Origin: Ziziphus jujuba | Lineage: Eukaryota > Streptophyta > Magnoliopsida > Rosales > Rhamnaceae | Length of the DNA: 64,000 nt | Direction: 5' to 3' | Assembly (NCBI RefSeq): GCF_031755915.1 | Contig: NC_083382.1 | Coordinates: forward strand, 29,054,001 to 29,118,000 | Shown here: piece after piece, positions 47,739 through 58,530 of the stretch | Layout: every line of letters begins with the position of its first letter | Numbering within the stretch: the stretch's first letter is position 1 | Notes under the pieces: generated by a model | Database searches by the model: none | What the model was told of the DNA's origin: nothing | What the model saw: only the letters and a program-made list of their open reading frames with translations | Program-made: the position numbers and the translations under genes

Positions 47739-50689
47739 TATAACACCCTGTCCCAAATCGCACCGGAATCCGTGCACGTTGATCGAGGTTGACCGTTGAC
47801 CGAGCGGGTCAAAAGTTGACTTTTTGTTCCAGTTGGAATTTCAAGTTGACCAGGGTACCGTGGTGAAGTACATGACATCCTGAGTTCGTAGACTAGTAGC
47901 ACGTCAAAAACGGAGCTACGGTTTGAAAGTTATGGGCAAAACAAGTTGAAGTGCAAACAGTCCAAAAGGTGCCCCGAGTTGACTTTTTCTTGTTGTGTAA
48001 TTTTGTGTTGACTCTTGTATGGTTGTAAAGTACTCGTTAATACGAGTTCATAGACTAGCGGCACGCTTAAATCGGACATTTGGTTAAAAAATTATGGACG
48101 TTTGAAATTCACCGGATACCGTATTATTTTAATATATCTGGCTTAAGTGCACATTGATGCCATGTGTCAGCTTCTGATTGGTCCATGTGGCATGAACAGT
48201 GTCACACAGGGGCTTTTATTTGTTAAAATTCTCGGGGAAGAGAGAGAGGAGAGAGAAAGAGAGAGAGAGAGTCCGACCGGCACCGAAATTTTTCAAATTT
48301 TTTCCGCCGAATTACTGTACATGCACCGGCCAGCAAGGTTTCCCTCCTCATTTCCGGCAAAACCTCAAATTTTCACGGCGATCGGCCGCCGGACGCTCCT
48401 GGATCGGACGTATGAAGATCGGCGGCGAGTTTTTCCCTCCACCGCCGGCCACCACCGATTGACCCACTTCCAGCCATTTTCCGGCCACACGCGCCTGACA
48501 CCCATCATCCTCTCCTCATGTCCGGCCGACCCACCAAGTTTCACGGCCATCGAACCACCGACGCGCAGGGATCGGAGCGTTTTTCGGCGAGGGGCCAGAA
48601 ATCTTCAAACCGTGATTTCTCCGCCGTCCGGCCTTCGTTTGCCTCACCGCCGGTCCCGTTGGATTGCTCTCCCCACGATCTACAATTCTGCAAAAAATCA
48701 CAGCCAACAGCCACCGCACGAGTCGCCGCCGGCGACGGTTGCCGGTGACCGCGGCGGCTCGCCGGAAAGTACTGTTCCGGCGAGTACCCAAATTCCCGGC
48801 CGGCATTCATTTCCGCCAATTAGCGACGGTTTGGGAGAATTGCGGAGTCGAAACCCGAAAAGCTTTCCGGCGAAATTCCGACCCCGTCGGGTACGATCAT
48901 CGGAAATTAAGACCGAATCTGTGATCAGCATCACTCGAGCTTCGATTCGGTATATAATTCGTAAATTTTAGATATCGTTTGGTGTTCGCTCCCCGGGTAC
49001 CCATTTGGGAATTACTTGAATAAAATATTAATATTTGTGATTTGGTGTACTGTGGATGTTTAGGTGCACGTGCGAGTAACGGAGTCGATCCTACGGAGGA
49101 TCTTGATTGAGATACGTGCTTAAGGTGAGTGACCCACCTTCAAATTAATTTCAGGAATTAAATTGTGATTATTATGTGTGATTTGAATATTTGGAATTTA
49201 AATTCTATGTGCCAAATAATTATTTGATTTATTGTGGAATTTATTGGTGAATTTATTGGATTTAAGAAAATGTGTATTCTATAAAATTATGCCATGTGAA
49301 ATTATTTTATGGTTTTGAGAATTTTGAAATTCGTGTGGTTTTAATATTAAATCGGGCACGATTTGATTTTCAAATATTTCAAGGAAAATATTTGCTCATG
49401 TTGGTGATTTCAGTTTTTATAAAATATGCCCATGGAATATTATGAGATTTGATTATTATATTTCGAGAATTATTTATGCTATTGGGAAAATGTGGATATT
49501 TGAATTGATGGATTTGGGAGTTGGTGGATTTGAAAATCATGGAATTTATGGTATTGATTATAAAGAAATTGTGGAGAATTTCTCGGTTCAAGCGGATGAA
49601 ATATACCCGCTGTGTTTATGCAAAAATGTGAAATTTGTTATATAATTTAAATTTGTGAATTTTATGATTTTTAGATGCACCGTGCACGTACTGGTGTTCT
49701 GATTATATGTGATATGGATATTGTGCACACGGATATGATTAGCGCGCAGGTGGGTGTGAGTAGCGCGCAGGTGATATTATGAGGGTGTCCTGTGGTTGCC
49801 ATCGGATGAGGGTGGCTACCCCTCCATGGCCGGGACACCAGGTTAGCAGCGTCGCAGTGGGACGCCACGCGACCGTATGCCGGTTTCTTTCTATAACCTC
49901 CTGTCTGGCAGTACCTCGGGACGCTGGGTACTGTTGGCGCCACTGGTATATAGTGGGTGCATCAACTGTTTTTCAGAATTGCGTTTTAAAAATAAAATGT
50001 TTTAAAGCTGTATTGGAATTAAAAATATAATTATTACTGTTTCTGATATTTATTTGATGTCTTGGTTTTCGGGGATTACGAACAAAGGGTTTTGTGAAAA
50101 TGTTTTAAAAGGGGAATTTTTCCAACTGAGAGACTTGTAAGGGTTTTGAGAGAAATTATTATTTCCAATTAATTATTATCTATCTACTGTATTACCGTGG
50201 TATTATATTGTATAGTAGATAGGGTTACTCACTGAGATGATTAGCATCTCACACTCTTAAATTCCGTTCCTCTAGGTACCAGGTTATCGGTGTTTATTCG
50301 GAGAGGACTTGATCTTCCTCGCCGTATTAGTTCGTGCAGCACCCTGTTCTTCTTTTATTGCAGTTGTAATATTTCTTTCACTCTTGCTGTATTCTATACT
50401 TAGTAGTACTTCATAAAGCTCTGTATACTGTATGGGACACTTATGTATTTATTTTGCACTGGATTACTGTATTTATTTTGAAGTGCTGAAATTTGTGGAA
50501 CCAACTTGTAGTACTGCGGGAGGAATAAGGGGACAATTATAGAAGTGCGTTTTCAGTGCAGGGAATTTTGTGGTAAGTCCATCCCTTAGGGGAGGTTCTG
50601 CCGGATTTTCCATAGGAGGGTCCGGTAGGGTTTCCCTGGGATCAGGGCTTGTCTAGGGTTCTGGTGGGGACTTTGAATGGGTCCTGACA
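47739..50689 (+). mobile_element. ~3-kb LTR-like element, copy B (solo LTR)
   Basis: It starts TATAACACCCTGTCCC (TG changed to TA) and ends GGTCCTGACA, with a perfect 5-bp TSD, AATAC (47734-47738 and 50690-50694). Length is 2951 bp. It has the duplicated TTGAC-rich block, a (GA)n tract (48240-48270), and a CCGG-rich block that is open for 274 codons from 48147 to 48971. A donor-like AAG|GTGAGT (GT at 49125) and an acceptor-like CTCTAG (AG at 50274-50275) bound an AT-rich segment. It is very close in sequence to copy A. The long open frame is Arg/Pro/Ser-rich, matches no domain I know and is broken in copies A and C, so it is not called as a gene. Confidence 0.87.
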
Positions 50690-50743
50690 AATACTGTAGT
50701 CCGCATGAGGACCATCCACACCATAGACGGACTGTATATATAC

Positions 50744-50781
<38 letters not shown>

Positions 50782-50964
50782 TTTTTAGGAAAAAAAACCT
50801 GCATTTATATAAGTTTTGTTTTCAAATATTTATTTTAGTAATAAAACACTATTTTTTATTAGAGAATATAAGATAAATAATCTCAATAAATCCAAAAAAC
50901 TACATATTGAAAAACAAAAGCATAAAAGGCAAGAACATAAACACTCCAATTTTCTCTCAGAACC

Positions 50965-51320
50965 AAAATGGAGTAAGCCTGGCTGTAGACTGTGAAGGCA
51001 ATTAGTGAAAGCATAAGAGGTTTGGAGGATGGAGTCCTAAAAGGATGATAAAGATGGGATTCAATTATCAATTCTGAACAGAATGTAAAAATGAATACTG
51101 TTGCTGGTTCACCTTGGCTTGAAGTACCCAGTACTGATTTTGGAAAGGGAAGACCAAAGAAGTTGGAGGCAACTTCTATAGATAAAACAGGTGCAATTTG
51201 TTTTTTTGGATAGCAAAAAAGGCAGTGGAGGATTTGAGATTGGATACATTGCTCTTAAAATTTCAAGAAATGAAGACTTCTGCTTCTTTATTTGCTAAAG
51301 GTCTTGAACCGCTTTGAAAA
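50965..51320 (+). pseudogene. BAHD acyltransferase 3' fragment (copy 4)
   Basis: With frame changes this encodes the C-terminal third of a BAHD enzyme: AVKAISESIRGLEDGVLKG-like, then PWLEVPSTDFGKGRPKKLEA, where the canonical DFGWG motif has become DFGKG, then IDKTGAICFF before a stop and a degraded GGFEIGYIAL..EDFCFFIC tail. The N-terminal two thirds with HxxxD are absent. It is more diverged from copies 2 and 3 than they are from each other, so it is an older member of the cluster. Confidence 0.75.
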
Positions 51321-52727
51321 TGTCAATTAAACGAGGATAGTCATTGAATTGTTTCTGGTTGAATGAGTAGTTTGTTTGGTAGGTCTATGCTCACGAGAAA
51401 AATTATTATACTCTGTTTTGATCCTCTCTGTTTCTGACTTCGTTTACTCTCCTCTGCATTGAGCTGAATGCTTTATATCAATTATCAAGAAACTGCTCCA
51501 ATTTCCCAACGGGTGATGATGCACTTTGCATTTGTACAAAATAGTTCTACTTAATTGATAAAACTATTAGAGTAAGTTATATTAAAAACGTAAAAATATA
51601 CATATATATATATATATATATTAGAGTAAGTTTATATTAAAAATGTAATAACTTAGCACAATTCTATAGGTCAGATATATAATTTTTTATAAATTCCAAA
51701 CCAGATCAACGTGAATGGGTCTCAAGAAAATCTGTTCTCGTACAAATTAAGATCCAACTACTTTCTGTCCCAAAATAAATTCAAACATTTACTTTTTATG
51801 TATAATATAAATATGAGGAAATAAATTATGTGACATAAATTAAATTCACATTCACATACATGCAAATTCAATTGAAATTGTATTTATATGAGCATCGTAT
51901 CGTATGGATTCCAGATGCACCGCAAGTTGAGTTTTAATTCTCTCATCCTTCAAAATGGCTTAGTGGTCCCAACCGGTGAAAATAACTGAAGTTTGCCGGA
52001 TCGCTCCCCCTCCAGAACTACCAGGCTCGTCAGCCCCAAAGTCTCTCCCTTTAACCTTCTTTGACATACCGTGGCTAATGTTACCCCCACTCCAGCGTAT
52101 TTTCTTTTACGAAATATGCTCTCCAAGCCATGAACTTTTCTACGACTCCATTATTCCAAACCTGAAACACTCTCTGTCTCTCACCCTCCAACACTTCCTC
52201 CCTCTAGCAGGAAACCTCACTTGGCCCCAAAACTCCCACAAACCCATCCTTAACTATGTTGACGGCGACGGCGTTTCACTTACCATAGCCGAGTCTAACT
52301 CCGATTTCTACCATCTCTCCGTCAACGACTTTCGGAAAACCACCGACTACCATCCTCTGCTCTCCCACTTGGAAATCTCCAATGAACGAGCCACGGTAAT
52401 GTCGCTGCAAGTCACTGTGTTTCCCAACTGTGGAATTTCAATAGGAATCACCTCTCACCATGCGGTCGTGGATGGTAGATCTTTAGCAACGTTTACTAAG
52501 TTCTGGGCTCGAACATGCAAAATCGGAGCAGAATCACCGCCTCTGTTACCAGAACTAACTCCATTCACTACTAGAATCGCGTTGATAACTGACACAATAA
52601 ATGCGTCGCACAAAATAAATAACGACGTATCGCACGGTGTCGCCTAACGTCTTGTCGCTAAATCTATAAGACAACAAGCGACGAATTATAAGAGTCGCCT
52701 ATCTTTGACTTTTTAGCGACTCATATT

Positions 52728-53030
52728 TACTTTTAGCGACGCATTAATAGAGTCGCCTATTTAGCGACGCATTTACTATTTAGCGACACATTATTAGTGT
52801 CGCCTATTTAGCGACGCTTTAAAAGAGTTTACTATTTAGCGACGCATTAGTAGAGTCGTCTATTTAGCGACGCATTAATAGAGTCGCCTATTTAGCGACG
52901 CATTAATAGAGTTGACTATTTAGTGACGCATTAGAAGAATTGCCTATTTAGAGACGCATTAATAAAGTCGCCTATTTAACGACGGATCGACACTTTTAGC
53001 GACGCATTATTTCTTAATGCGTCGCCCCTT
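52728..53030 (+). repeat. CACTA left subterminal array, ~28-bp units
   Basis: About nine to ten tandem units of TATTTAGCGACGCATTAATA followed by AGAGTCGCC, with point changes. In En/Spm-type elements such arrays bind the element's DNA-binding transposition protein. Confidence 0.88.
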
Positions 53031-53439
53031 CTTTTTTTTTTTAATTTTTTTAAATTTTGTGAAAAATGATTAAAATAGTAAAAATATAAAAATAATTAAA
53101 ATACAAAAAAATGAAAACTAGCTTCATCCAAAATAAATAGAATACAAAAATTTTAAATAAATATTTTGTCATAACAAATTAATTATCAAATAAATTAAAT
53201 ATCATCTCATTGATATATTTTTACATAATTTGTAAGCTATTGTATTTTTCATAACAAATTTAATATTAATTAAACTTCCATGAATGCATATTCATTGAGA
53301 TGGAAGTTGACCTCTTGTTGACGATATTACATCCTCATACTGCATATGGAAACATTAAAAAAGTTATTAGCACTTATGCAAAATAAATAAAATATTAATC
53401 ATTATTAAATTTGTAATTTAGTATAAATGAAAATTTAAA

Positions 53440-53720
53440 AAATATTACCATTGTTCTTAAGATTTGACGAATCACATTTCTCCCCCCACAGTCATTACAA
53501 ACATAGTCACTCTCACATTCATCCTCATTATCATTTTCATCGACACTTGGCAACTATATGACAAATGGATTGTGAGCCATCTTTGTATCTCCAAGAACAT
53601 CTTCTTCAACAACCGTACGATGTTGTGGTGAAGTTAAAACAATAGACCATCTTGATTCAAGTTAATCTTCAACACAAAATACTTGTTGAACTTAGCAAAA
53701 TAATGTCAAGCAATATCACA
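53440..53720 (-). pseudogene. Possible CACTA transposase C-terminal remnant (DUF4216-like)
   Basis: Read on the minus strand with breaks, the segment contains QKYFVLKINLNQDGLLF-like sequence, resembling the VFYVEDPLDPRW block seen in plant CACTA ORFs. An LGDTKMAHNPFVIQLPSVD-like and an acidic DENDNEDECESDYVCNDC stretch follow. Stops and frameshifts are present. The match is by eye and weak; it could be chance. Confidence 0.3.
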
Positions 53721-54299
53721 AATATAATTTCTAAAAAAGCAAGATTAATAAAACCCAATGAACCTAAGCTACAGTTAAAATGAAAAAAAAAAAAAAAAAA
53801 CAACCCACCTCATGTCAAGAAAAAAGAAACTCACCTAAACGATGGAGATAAAGAAAGAAGAAAACCAAAAAATCATGAGGGCGACAAAGAGAAATCTAGC
53901 TTCTCGGCCGACGACAACGTAGGCAAATGAAAAATGAAACCTAGAATATCTCACTCTTCAAGTCTCTCTTAAGATTGCTTCCAAATCTAATATCGATTAG
54001 GTGGTGTACTTGATGTAGTTTTAAAAAAGAAAAAATGGATTTAAAGGAGCGCGTAAAAATTTAAAAACGCGCCAAAAATTTTCAAAAAATGGCAAGAACG
54101 CGCCTTTTCTCCCAATTGCATTTTTTTTCTTTGATTAATATTTTTATTTTTCAACTACAAATAAAAACTGAAAATATTTCTTAAAAATGCGAAGCAAAAT
54201 ATCGAAGATTGCTGTTTATTTTTCTGTTTTTCAAGTACACCTTTATTTTTTATAAAATTTGCATGTCTTTCAAAATTTTTGTTTTTGTTAATTGAGAGA

Positions 54300-55700
54300 A
54301 TAGGCGACGTATTCTCTTCAAGAAGGATCGCCTGTGGTGTGGTGATTTCTTGAGAGTGTAGGAGGTCTTGGGTTCAATTCTTGTTATGGTCCTATTTTGA
54401 TTTTATTTTTTTTTAAATGTTTAAACAAAAAAATTAAAAAAAAAAAGGAACAGGCGACGCATTTGTTAAGGAATGCGTCGCCTGTTCTTGTATTTGGCGA
54501 CGCATTGTTTCAATAATGCGTCGCCTAACACTATATTAGCCAATTTTTGCTGTATTAGTACATATAAGTGATTTGGCCTAGTGGTGTGGTGATTTCTTGA
54601 GAGTGTAGGAGGTCCTGGGTTCAATTTTTGTTATGGTCCTATTTTGATTTTATTTTTTTTAAATGTTTAAACAAAAAAATTGAAAAAAAAAATAACAGGC
54701 GACGCATTTGTTGAGGAATACGTCGCCTGTTCTTGTATTTGGCGACGCATTGTTTCAATAATGCGTCGCCTAAAACTATATTAGCCAATTTTTGCTGTAT
54801 TAGTACATATAAGTGATTTGGCCTAGTGGTGTGGTGATTTCCTGAGAGTGTCTGAGGTCCTGGGTTCAATTCTTGTTATGGTCCTATTTTGATTTTATTT
54901 TTTTTAAATGTTTAAACAAAAAAATTGAAAAAAAAAAAGAACAGGCGACGCATTTGTTGAGGAATGCGTCGAAAAAAAAAAAGAACAGGCGACGCATTTG
55001 TTGAGGAATGCGTCGAAAAAAAAAAAGAACAGGCGACGCATTTGTTGAGGAATGCGTCGCCTATTCTTGTATTTGGCGACGCATAGATTCAATAATGCGT
55101 CGCCTAACACTATATTAGCCAATTTTTGCTGTATTAGTACATATAAGTGATTTGGCCAGTGGTGTGGTGATTTCCTGAGAGTGTCTGAGGTCCTGGGTTC
55201 AATTCTTGTTATGGTCCTATTTTGATTTTATTTTTTTTAAATGTTTAAACAAAAAAATTAAAAAAAAAACAAGAACAGGCGACGTATTCCGCCTAACACT
55301 ATATTAGCCAAGTTTTGCTGTATTAGTACATATAAGTGATTTGGCCTAGTGGTGTGGTGATTTCCTGAGAGTGTTTGAGGTCCTGGGTTCAATTCTTGTT
55401 ATGGTCCTATTTTGATTTTATTTTTTTTAAATGTTTAAACAAAAAAATTGAAAAAAAAAAAAAAGAACAGGCGACGCATTTGTTGAGGAATGCGTGTTCT
55501 TGTATTTGGCGACGCATTGTTTCAATAATGTGTCGCCTAACACTATATTAGCCAATTTTTGCTGTATTAGTACATATAAGTGATTTGGCCTAGTGGTGTG
55601 GTGATTTCTTGAGAGTGTAGGAGGTCCTGGGTTCAATTCTTGTTATGGTCTTATTTTGATTTTTTTTTAAATGTTAAAACAAAAAAATTGAAAAAAAAAA
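54300..55700 (+). repeat. CACTA right-end tandem array (~245-bp units) carrying tRNA-like SINE segments
   Basis: Each unit has an inverted pair GGCGACGCATT...AATGCGTCGCC and then a segment with TTGGCCTAGTGGTGTGG (box A-like) and, about 45 bp on, GGGTTCAATTCTT (box B-like), followed by a T-rich tail. This is the internal pol III promoter layout of tRNA-derived SINEs. Box A starts lie at 54576, 54821, 55155, 55344 and 55588; a sixth segment with only the box B part lies at 54331-54410. Spacing is 245, 334, 189 and 244 bp; the 334-bp unit has three copies of a ~43-bp GCGACGCATTTGTTGAGG sub-repeat. Confidence 0.85.
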
Positions 55701-56060
55701 AAGAACAGGCGACGCACAATCTTATTGGTGCGTCGCCTGTTAACTATATATATATATATAAACCTCAGTTTTGGTGCACTAATATTTTTATTGATTGTTA
55801 TTATTAAAATAAAATTAGATTGATTAAAAGATCTAAAAAAAATTAAGTGAAAAGAGAACAGGCGACGCACAATCTTACTAGTGGGTCGCCTGTTATACGT
55901 ATAACAAAAAAGATTAAAAAAAAACCAACCTCAGTTATGTTGCTCTAATATCTTTAGGGGTTATTTGTTGTTAAATTAAGATTAATTAAAAGAACTAAAA
56001 AAAAAAAGTGGAGGAGAGAACAGGCGACGCACAATCTATATAGTACGTCGTATATTTATT
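55700..56060 (+). repeat. CACTA terminal array, second unit type (~157 bp)
   Basis: About two and a half units begin GGCGACGCACAATCT, most with GTCGCCTGTTA a little further on, followed by an AACCTCAGTT...GTG segment and an AT-rich stretch. They are distinct from the SINE-bearing units but share the GCGACGCA core. Confidence 0.75.
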
Positions 56061-57239
56061 GAATTTTTACTGACGCATTAACCTCAGAGTCGCGGTTTTA
56101 TTTTTTCAGACGTGTTTGTTTCGTAGCGTTGCTAAATAAGTGTCGCTAGATATCAATTTTCGCGTAGTGATTTTTTGACAGATCAGTAATTAAAGACCCA
56201 TGTGGAGCCGAAGAGGTTTACTTGAATGACTGCCTAAACCTTGTCGGACCCATTAACAGAAGCCTAATGCCATTGGACCAGCAAGTTCCACCCGATTCTG
56301 TACGAGGCACGTTCGAACTCAGTCGAGAGAAGATAGAAAAATTGAAGAAATCCATGTTTGTCAATATTATTGATAAAGCAAAGCATGGGGTTCATGTATC
56401 AACTTTTTCAGTAATCTGCGGGTACACATGGGTTTGCCTAGCCAAGGCACTCAAAATAAAAGAAAAGGAAACCATGCTTGTGTTCAGCGCGGACTGCAGA
56501 AGTCGCTTGAAGCCCAATCTCCCCACCACATACTTCGGAAACTGCTTAGAAAGTCGTTCGGTTGTAGTAGAGACACAGGTCCTATTGGGAGAAGATGGAG
56601 TGAGTTCTGCAGTGGAGGCAATCGGCGAAGCCATAAAAGGATTGGAGGACGGGGTAATAAATGTGAGGGCTTGAGACTTGGATTTCAGTGTCCAAAGGAC
56701 TGCAGAGTAATCAAAGACCTTTTTCTGTGGCTTCATCGCCTCGGTTTGAGGTATATAATACTGATTTCGGTTGGGGAAGCCCACGGAAGAGTGAGGTTAT
56801 TTCTATAGATGGAACAGGGGCGATCTGTCTTTCCGATAGCAGAAGTGGCAATGGAGGAATTGAGATTGGAGTGGTAATGAAAATGGAAGAAATGGAAACT
56901 TTTGCTTCTTTATTTTCTCAAGCTGCTGAAATGCTTTGAAGCTCAAATATTTATGTGGAAATTTTTGCTTCTTTATCTTCTCAAGTTGCTGAAATGCTTT
57001 GAAGCTTTAATATTTACGTTGGATACTTTTATTTGTTTTTTAAGGTGTCGATCTTGAAGTCACTCTTGTCTTCGTTCAAAGTAATAGTTAATTATTAATT
57101 TTTTTTTCTATTGTTTTAATTAACGGCTCTATTAGTACTTTTTTGTCATTTATAATAATACCTCTATAGATTTGCAATAATTTATGTATATATCTCGAAT
57201 CTATAACTTTTTATTTGTAAATATGAATGGTTTAGCAAT

Positions 57240-57611
57240 TCAACGTGAAGTTCTACATTGATTGGAAAAAAGAACAAAATATTTTTTATAAGTGGATATA
57301 GATGTTTTTTCTTTACGAAATCTTTTAAAATTTTAAGGGTTGGGTTGTAAAAAGATTTTCTCTTCCCAAAAAGAATAATATTGCATGTTACAGTTGGTAT
57401 CAGAGCTAGAGTAAGTGGGTGTGAATACCTTTCCATTGTGGATGTGGATACCTTTCCTTTATGAGACTTTTTAAAACCTTAAGGGCTAAAGAGGACAATA
57501 TCACATGTGGGTGGTCTTGAGGGCTGAGGGCTAAAGAGGACAATATCGCATGTGGGTGGTCTTGAGGGCTAAAGAGGACAATATCGCATACAGGTGGTTT
57601 GGACTGTTACA
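57240..57611 (+). mobile_element. Degraded TRIM with internally amplified 3' LTR
   Basis: A probable 5' LTR ends GCATGTTACA (57391-57392) and is followed by TTGGTATCAGAGC (57394-57406), the initiator-Met PBS. The rest matches the 3' LTR of the TRIM at 30584-30731 and ends GACTGTTACA at 57611. A ~45-bp unit with GGGCTAAAGAGGACAATATC is present three times. The left boundary is approximate and no TSD was found. It lies in the downstream flank of BAHD copy 3 and is absent from copy 2. Confidence 0.65.
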
Positions 57612-58530
57612 ATTTTGGCCCCTTTAATATTTATTCTTCTCATTTATTCTTTAGAAAGTGAATTTGTAAGAAATTTATTTGATAATTCTTTAGGCGAATC
57701 TTCGAAATAAAAATCACATAACTTATAAGCATGTTTTTCATTATTATATCTTTGAAAGTGATTTTAATCATTTTAAAATTACTCCTAAGTGGGCACTAAA
57801 CTTTGTCATGGAAAAGTTCCTTTACATATTCATCAATAATTAGTTGAGGATAATTAATTCATGAACAGCAATGCTATTTTTACCAATTCTTTTTCCATAT
57901 TTTATATTCACAGCATTTTATGTTCGGTTATATTAATTTCCTTCTCACAAAAATTAAATAATTGAAATATATACTGGAAGTTTTAAAGTTTTATTGTTAA
58001 ATTCATGAAAAATTGGCAACATGTTGATGCATAAATCTTGGCCATGCATATAGTAGTGAAAAATAGTGAAAATTGAGAAGATATTAAATGTAACAATTAT
58101 ATCATGTCATTTTTTTATATATGCTTCCAACCATTATATGCAATATAAATTCATATAAAAAAGTGAAAAATAAAAAATATATAAAATATATGGATTCTAA
58201 ATAAATATTATTATACATTTGATTATGAATAGTTTATTACATCGTATGATCTAAATGTTTACATAAAAAGGTTTTTCGTAAAAATTCACCCCAAAAAAAA
58301 AAAAAAAAAAAACAAAGAAGGTTTGTCCGTGGAAATATAGAGTTTTTGCAAATTGACCACGGCTTAATTACTTCTCTGTATCGCAGACACCGTCGTTTTC
58401 TAATGACAAGTCAGTGAAAATATAGTTACGACCCGCCACCACCACCCAAACCAAAAAAAAAAAAAAAGTGAAATTGTAGCGAATACATGTGGTCCTTTAT
58501 TTTTTTATTTTTTTATAATATATATATAAA
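57612..58530. other. Downstream flank of BAHD copy 3, AT-rich
   Basis: Homologous to about 43850-44650 from roughly 57830 on; otherwise without recognisable features apart from A-rich runs at 58292-58310 and 58453-58468. Confidence 0.5.

Larger units (their letters stand above)
52566..56169 (+). mobile_element. CACTA (En/Spm) DNA transposon, defective, 3604 bp
   Basis: It begins CACTACTAGAA and ends with the complement of CACTACGCGAA (…TAGTG), flanked by a perfect 3-bp TSD, ATT (52563-52565 and 56170-56172), the defining CACTA signature. Copy 2 of the BAHD gene shows the uninterrupted target sequence, proving the exact junctions. Subterminal arrays of GCGACGCAT motifs fill both ends (left about 52600-53030, right 54300-56060), as expected for the transposase-binding regions. 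The interior is AT-rich with only a decayed transposase-like remnant, so it is non-autonomous. Confidence 0.95.
51955..56940 (+). pseudogene. BAHD acyltransferase pseudogene, copy 3 (split by a CACTA element)
   Basis: The first half (51955-52565) has the ancestral ATG, but codon 3 is TAG (51961). Downstream the frame is open and carries SLPLTFFDIPWL, DGDGVSLTIAESNSDFYHL and the catalytic SHHAVVDG (HxxxD, 52459-52473). The second half (56173-56940) carries LPTTYFGNC (YFGNC at 56531-56545) and NTDFGWG (56763-56777). A 1-nt insertion near 56662, relative to copy 2, puts a stop (TGA at 56672-56674) before DFGWG. So there are three independent lesions: early stop, transposon and frameshift. The YFGNC motif places it with flavonoid or phenolic-glucoside acyltransferases (for example malonyltransferases). 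A product starting at an internal codon would still lack the C-terminus. Confidence 0.92.
51690..58510 (+). repeat. Duplicated block 2 (partner of 41990-44650, enlarged by insertions)
   Basis: It shares gene body, upstream and downstream flanks with block 1. Removing the CACTA element (3604 bp) and the TRIM (about 0.4 kb) leaves about 2.8 kb, close to the 2.7 kb of block 1. The homology stops just before the Helitron end at 58531. Confidence 0.78.

Noticed and set aside
48147..48971. 274-codon open frame in element B
   Set aside because: It lies in the GC-rich block of a repetitive element, is Arg/Pro/Ser-rich without a known domain, and is interrupted in copies A and C. Kept as a finding, not as a gene.
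51976..52647. Intact-looking BAHD start at a GTG
   Set aside because: Plants do not normally start at GTG. The true ATG is at 51955 and is followed by TAG at codon 3; the last ~27 codons of the open frame lie inside the CACTA element.
54330..55620. True tRNA gene at the TTGGCCTAGTGG...GGTTCAATTC segments
   Set aside because: Box A- and box B-like sequences are present, but no cloverleaf with an acceptor stem or sensible anticodon stem can be folded by eye, and the segment recurs in a transposon array; a SINE-type origin fits better.
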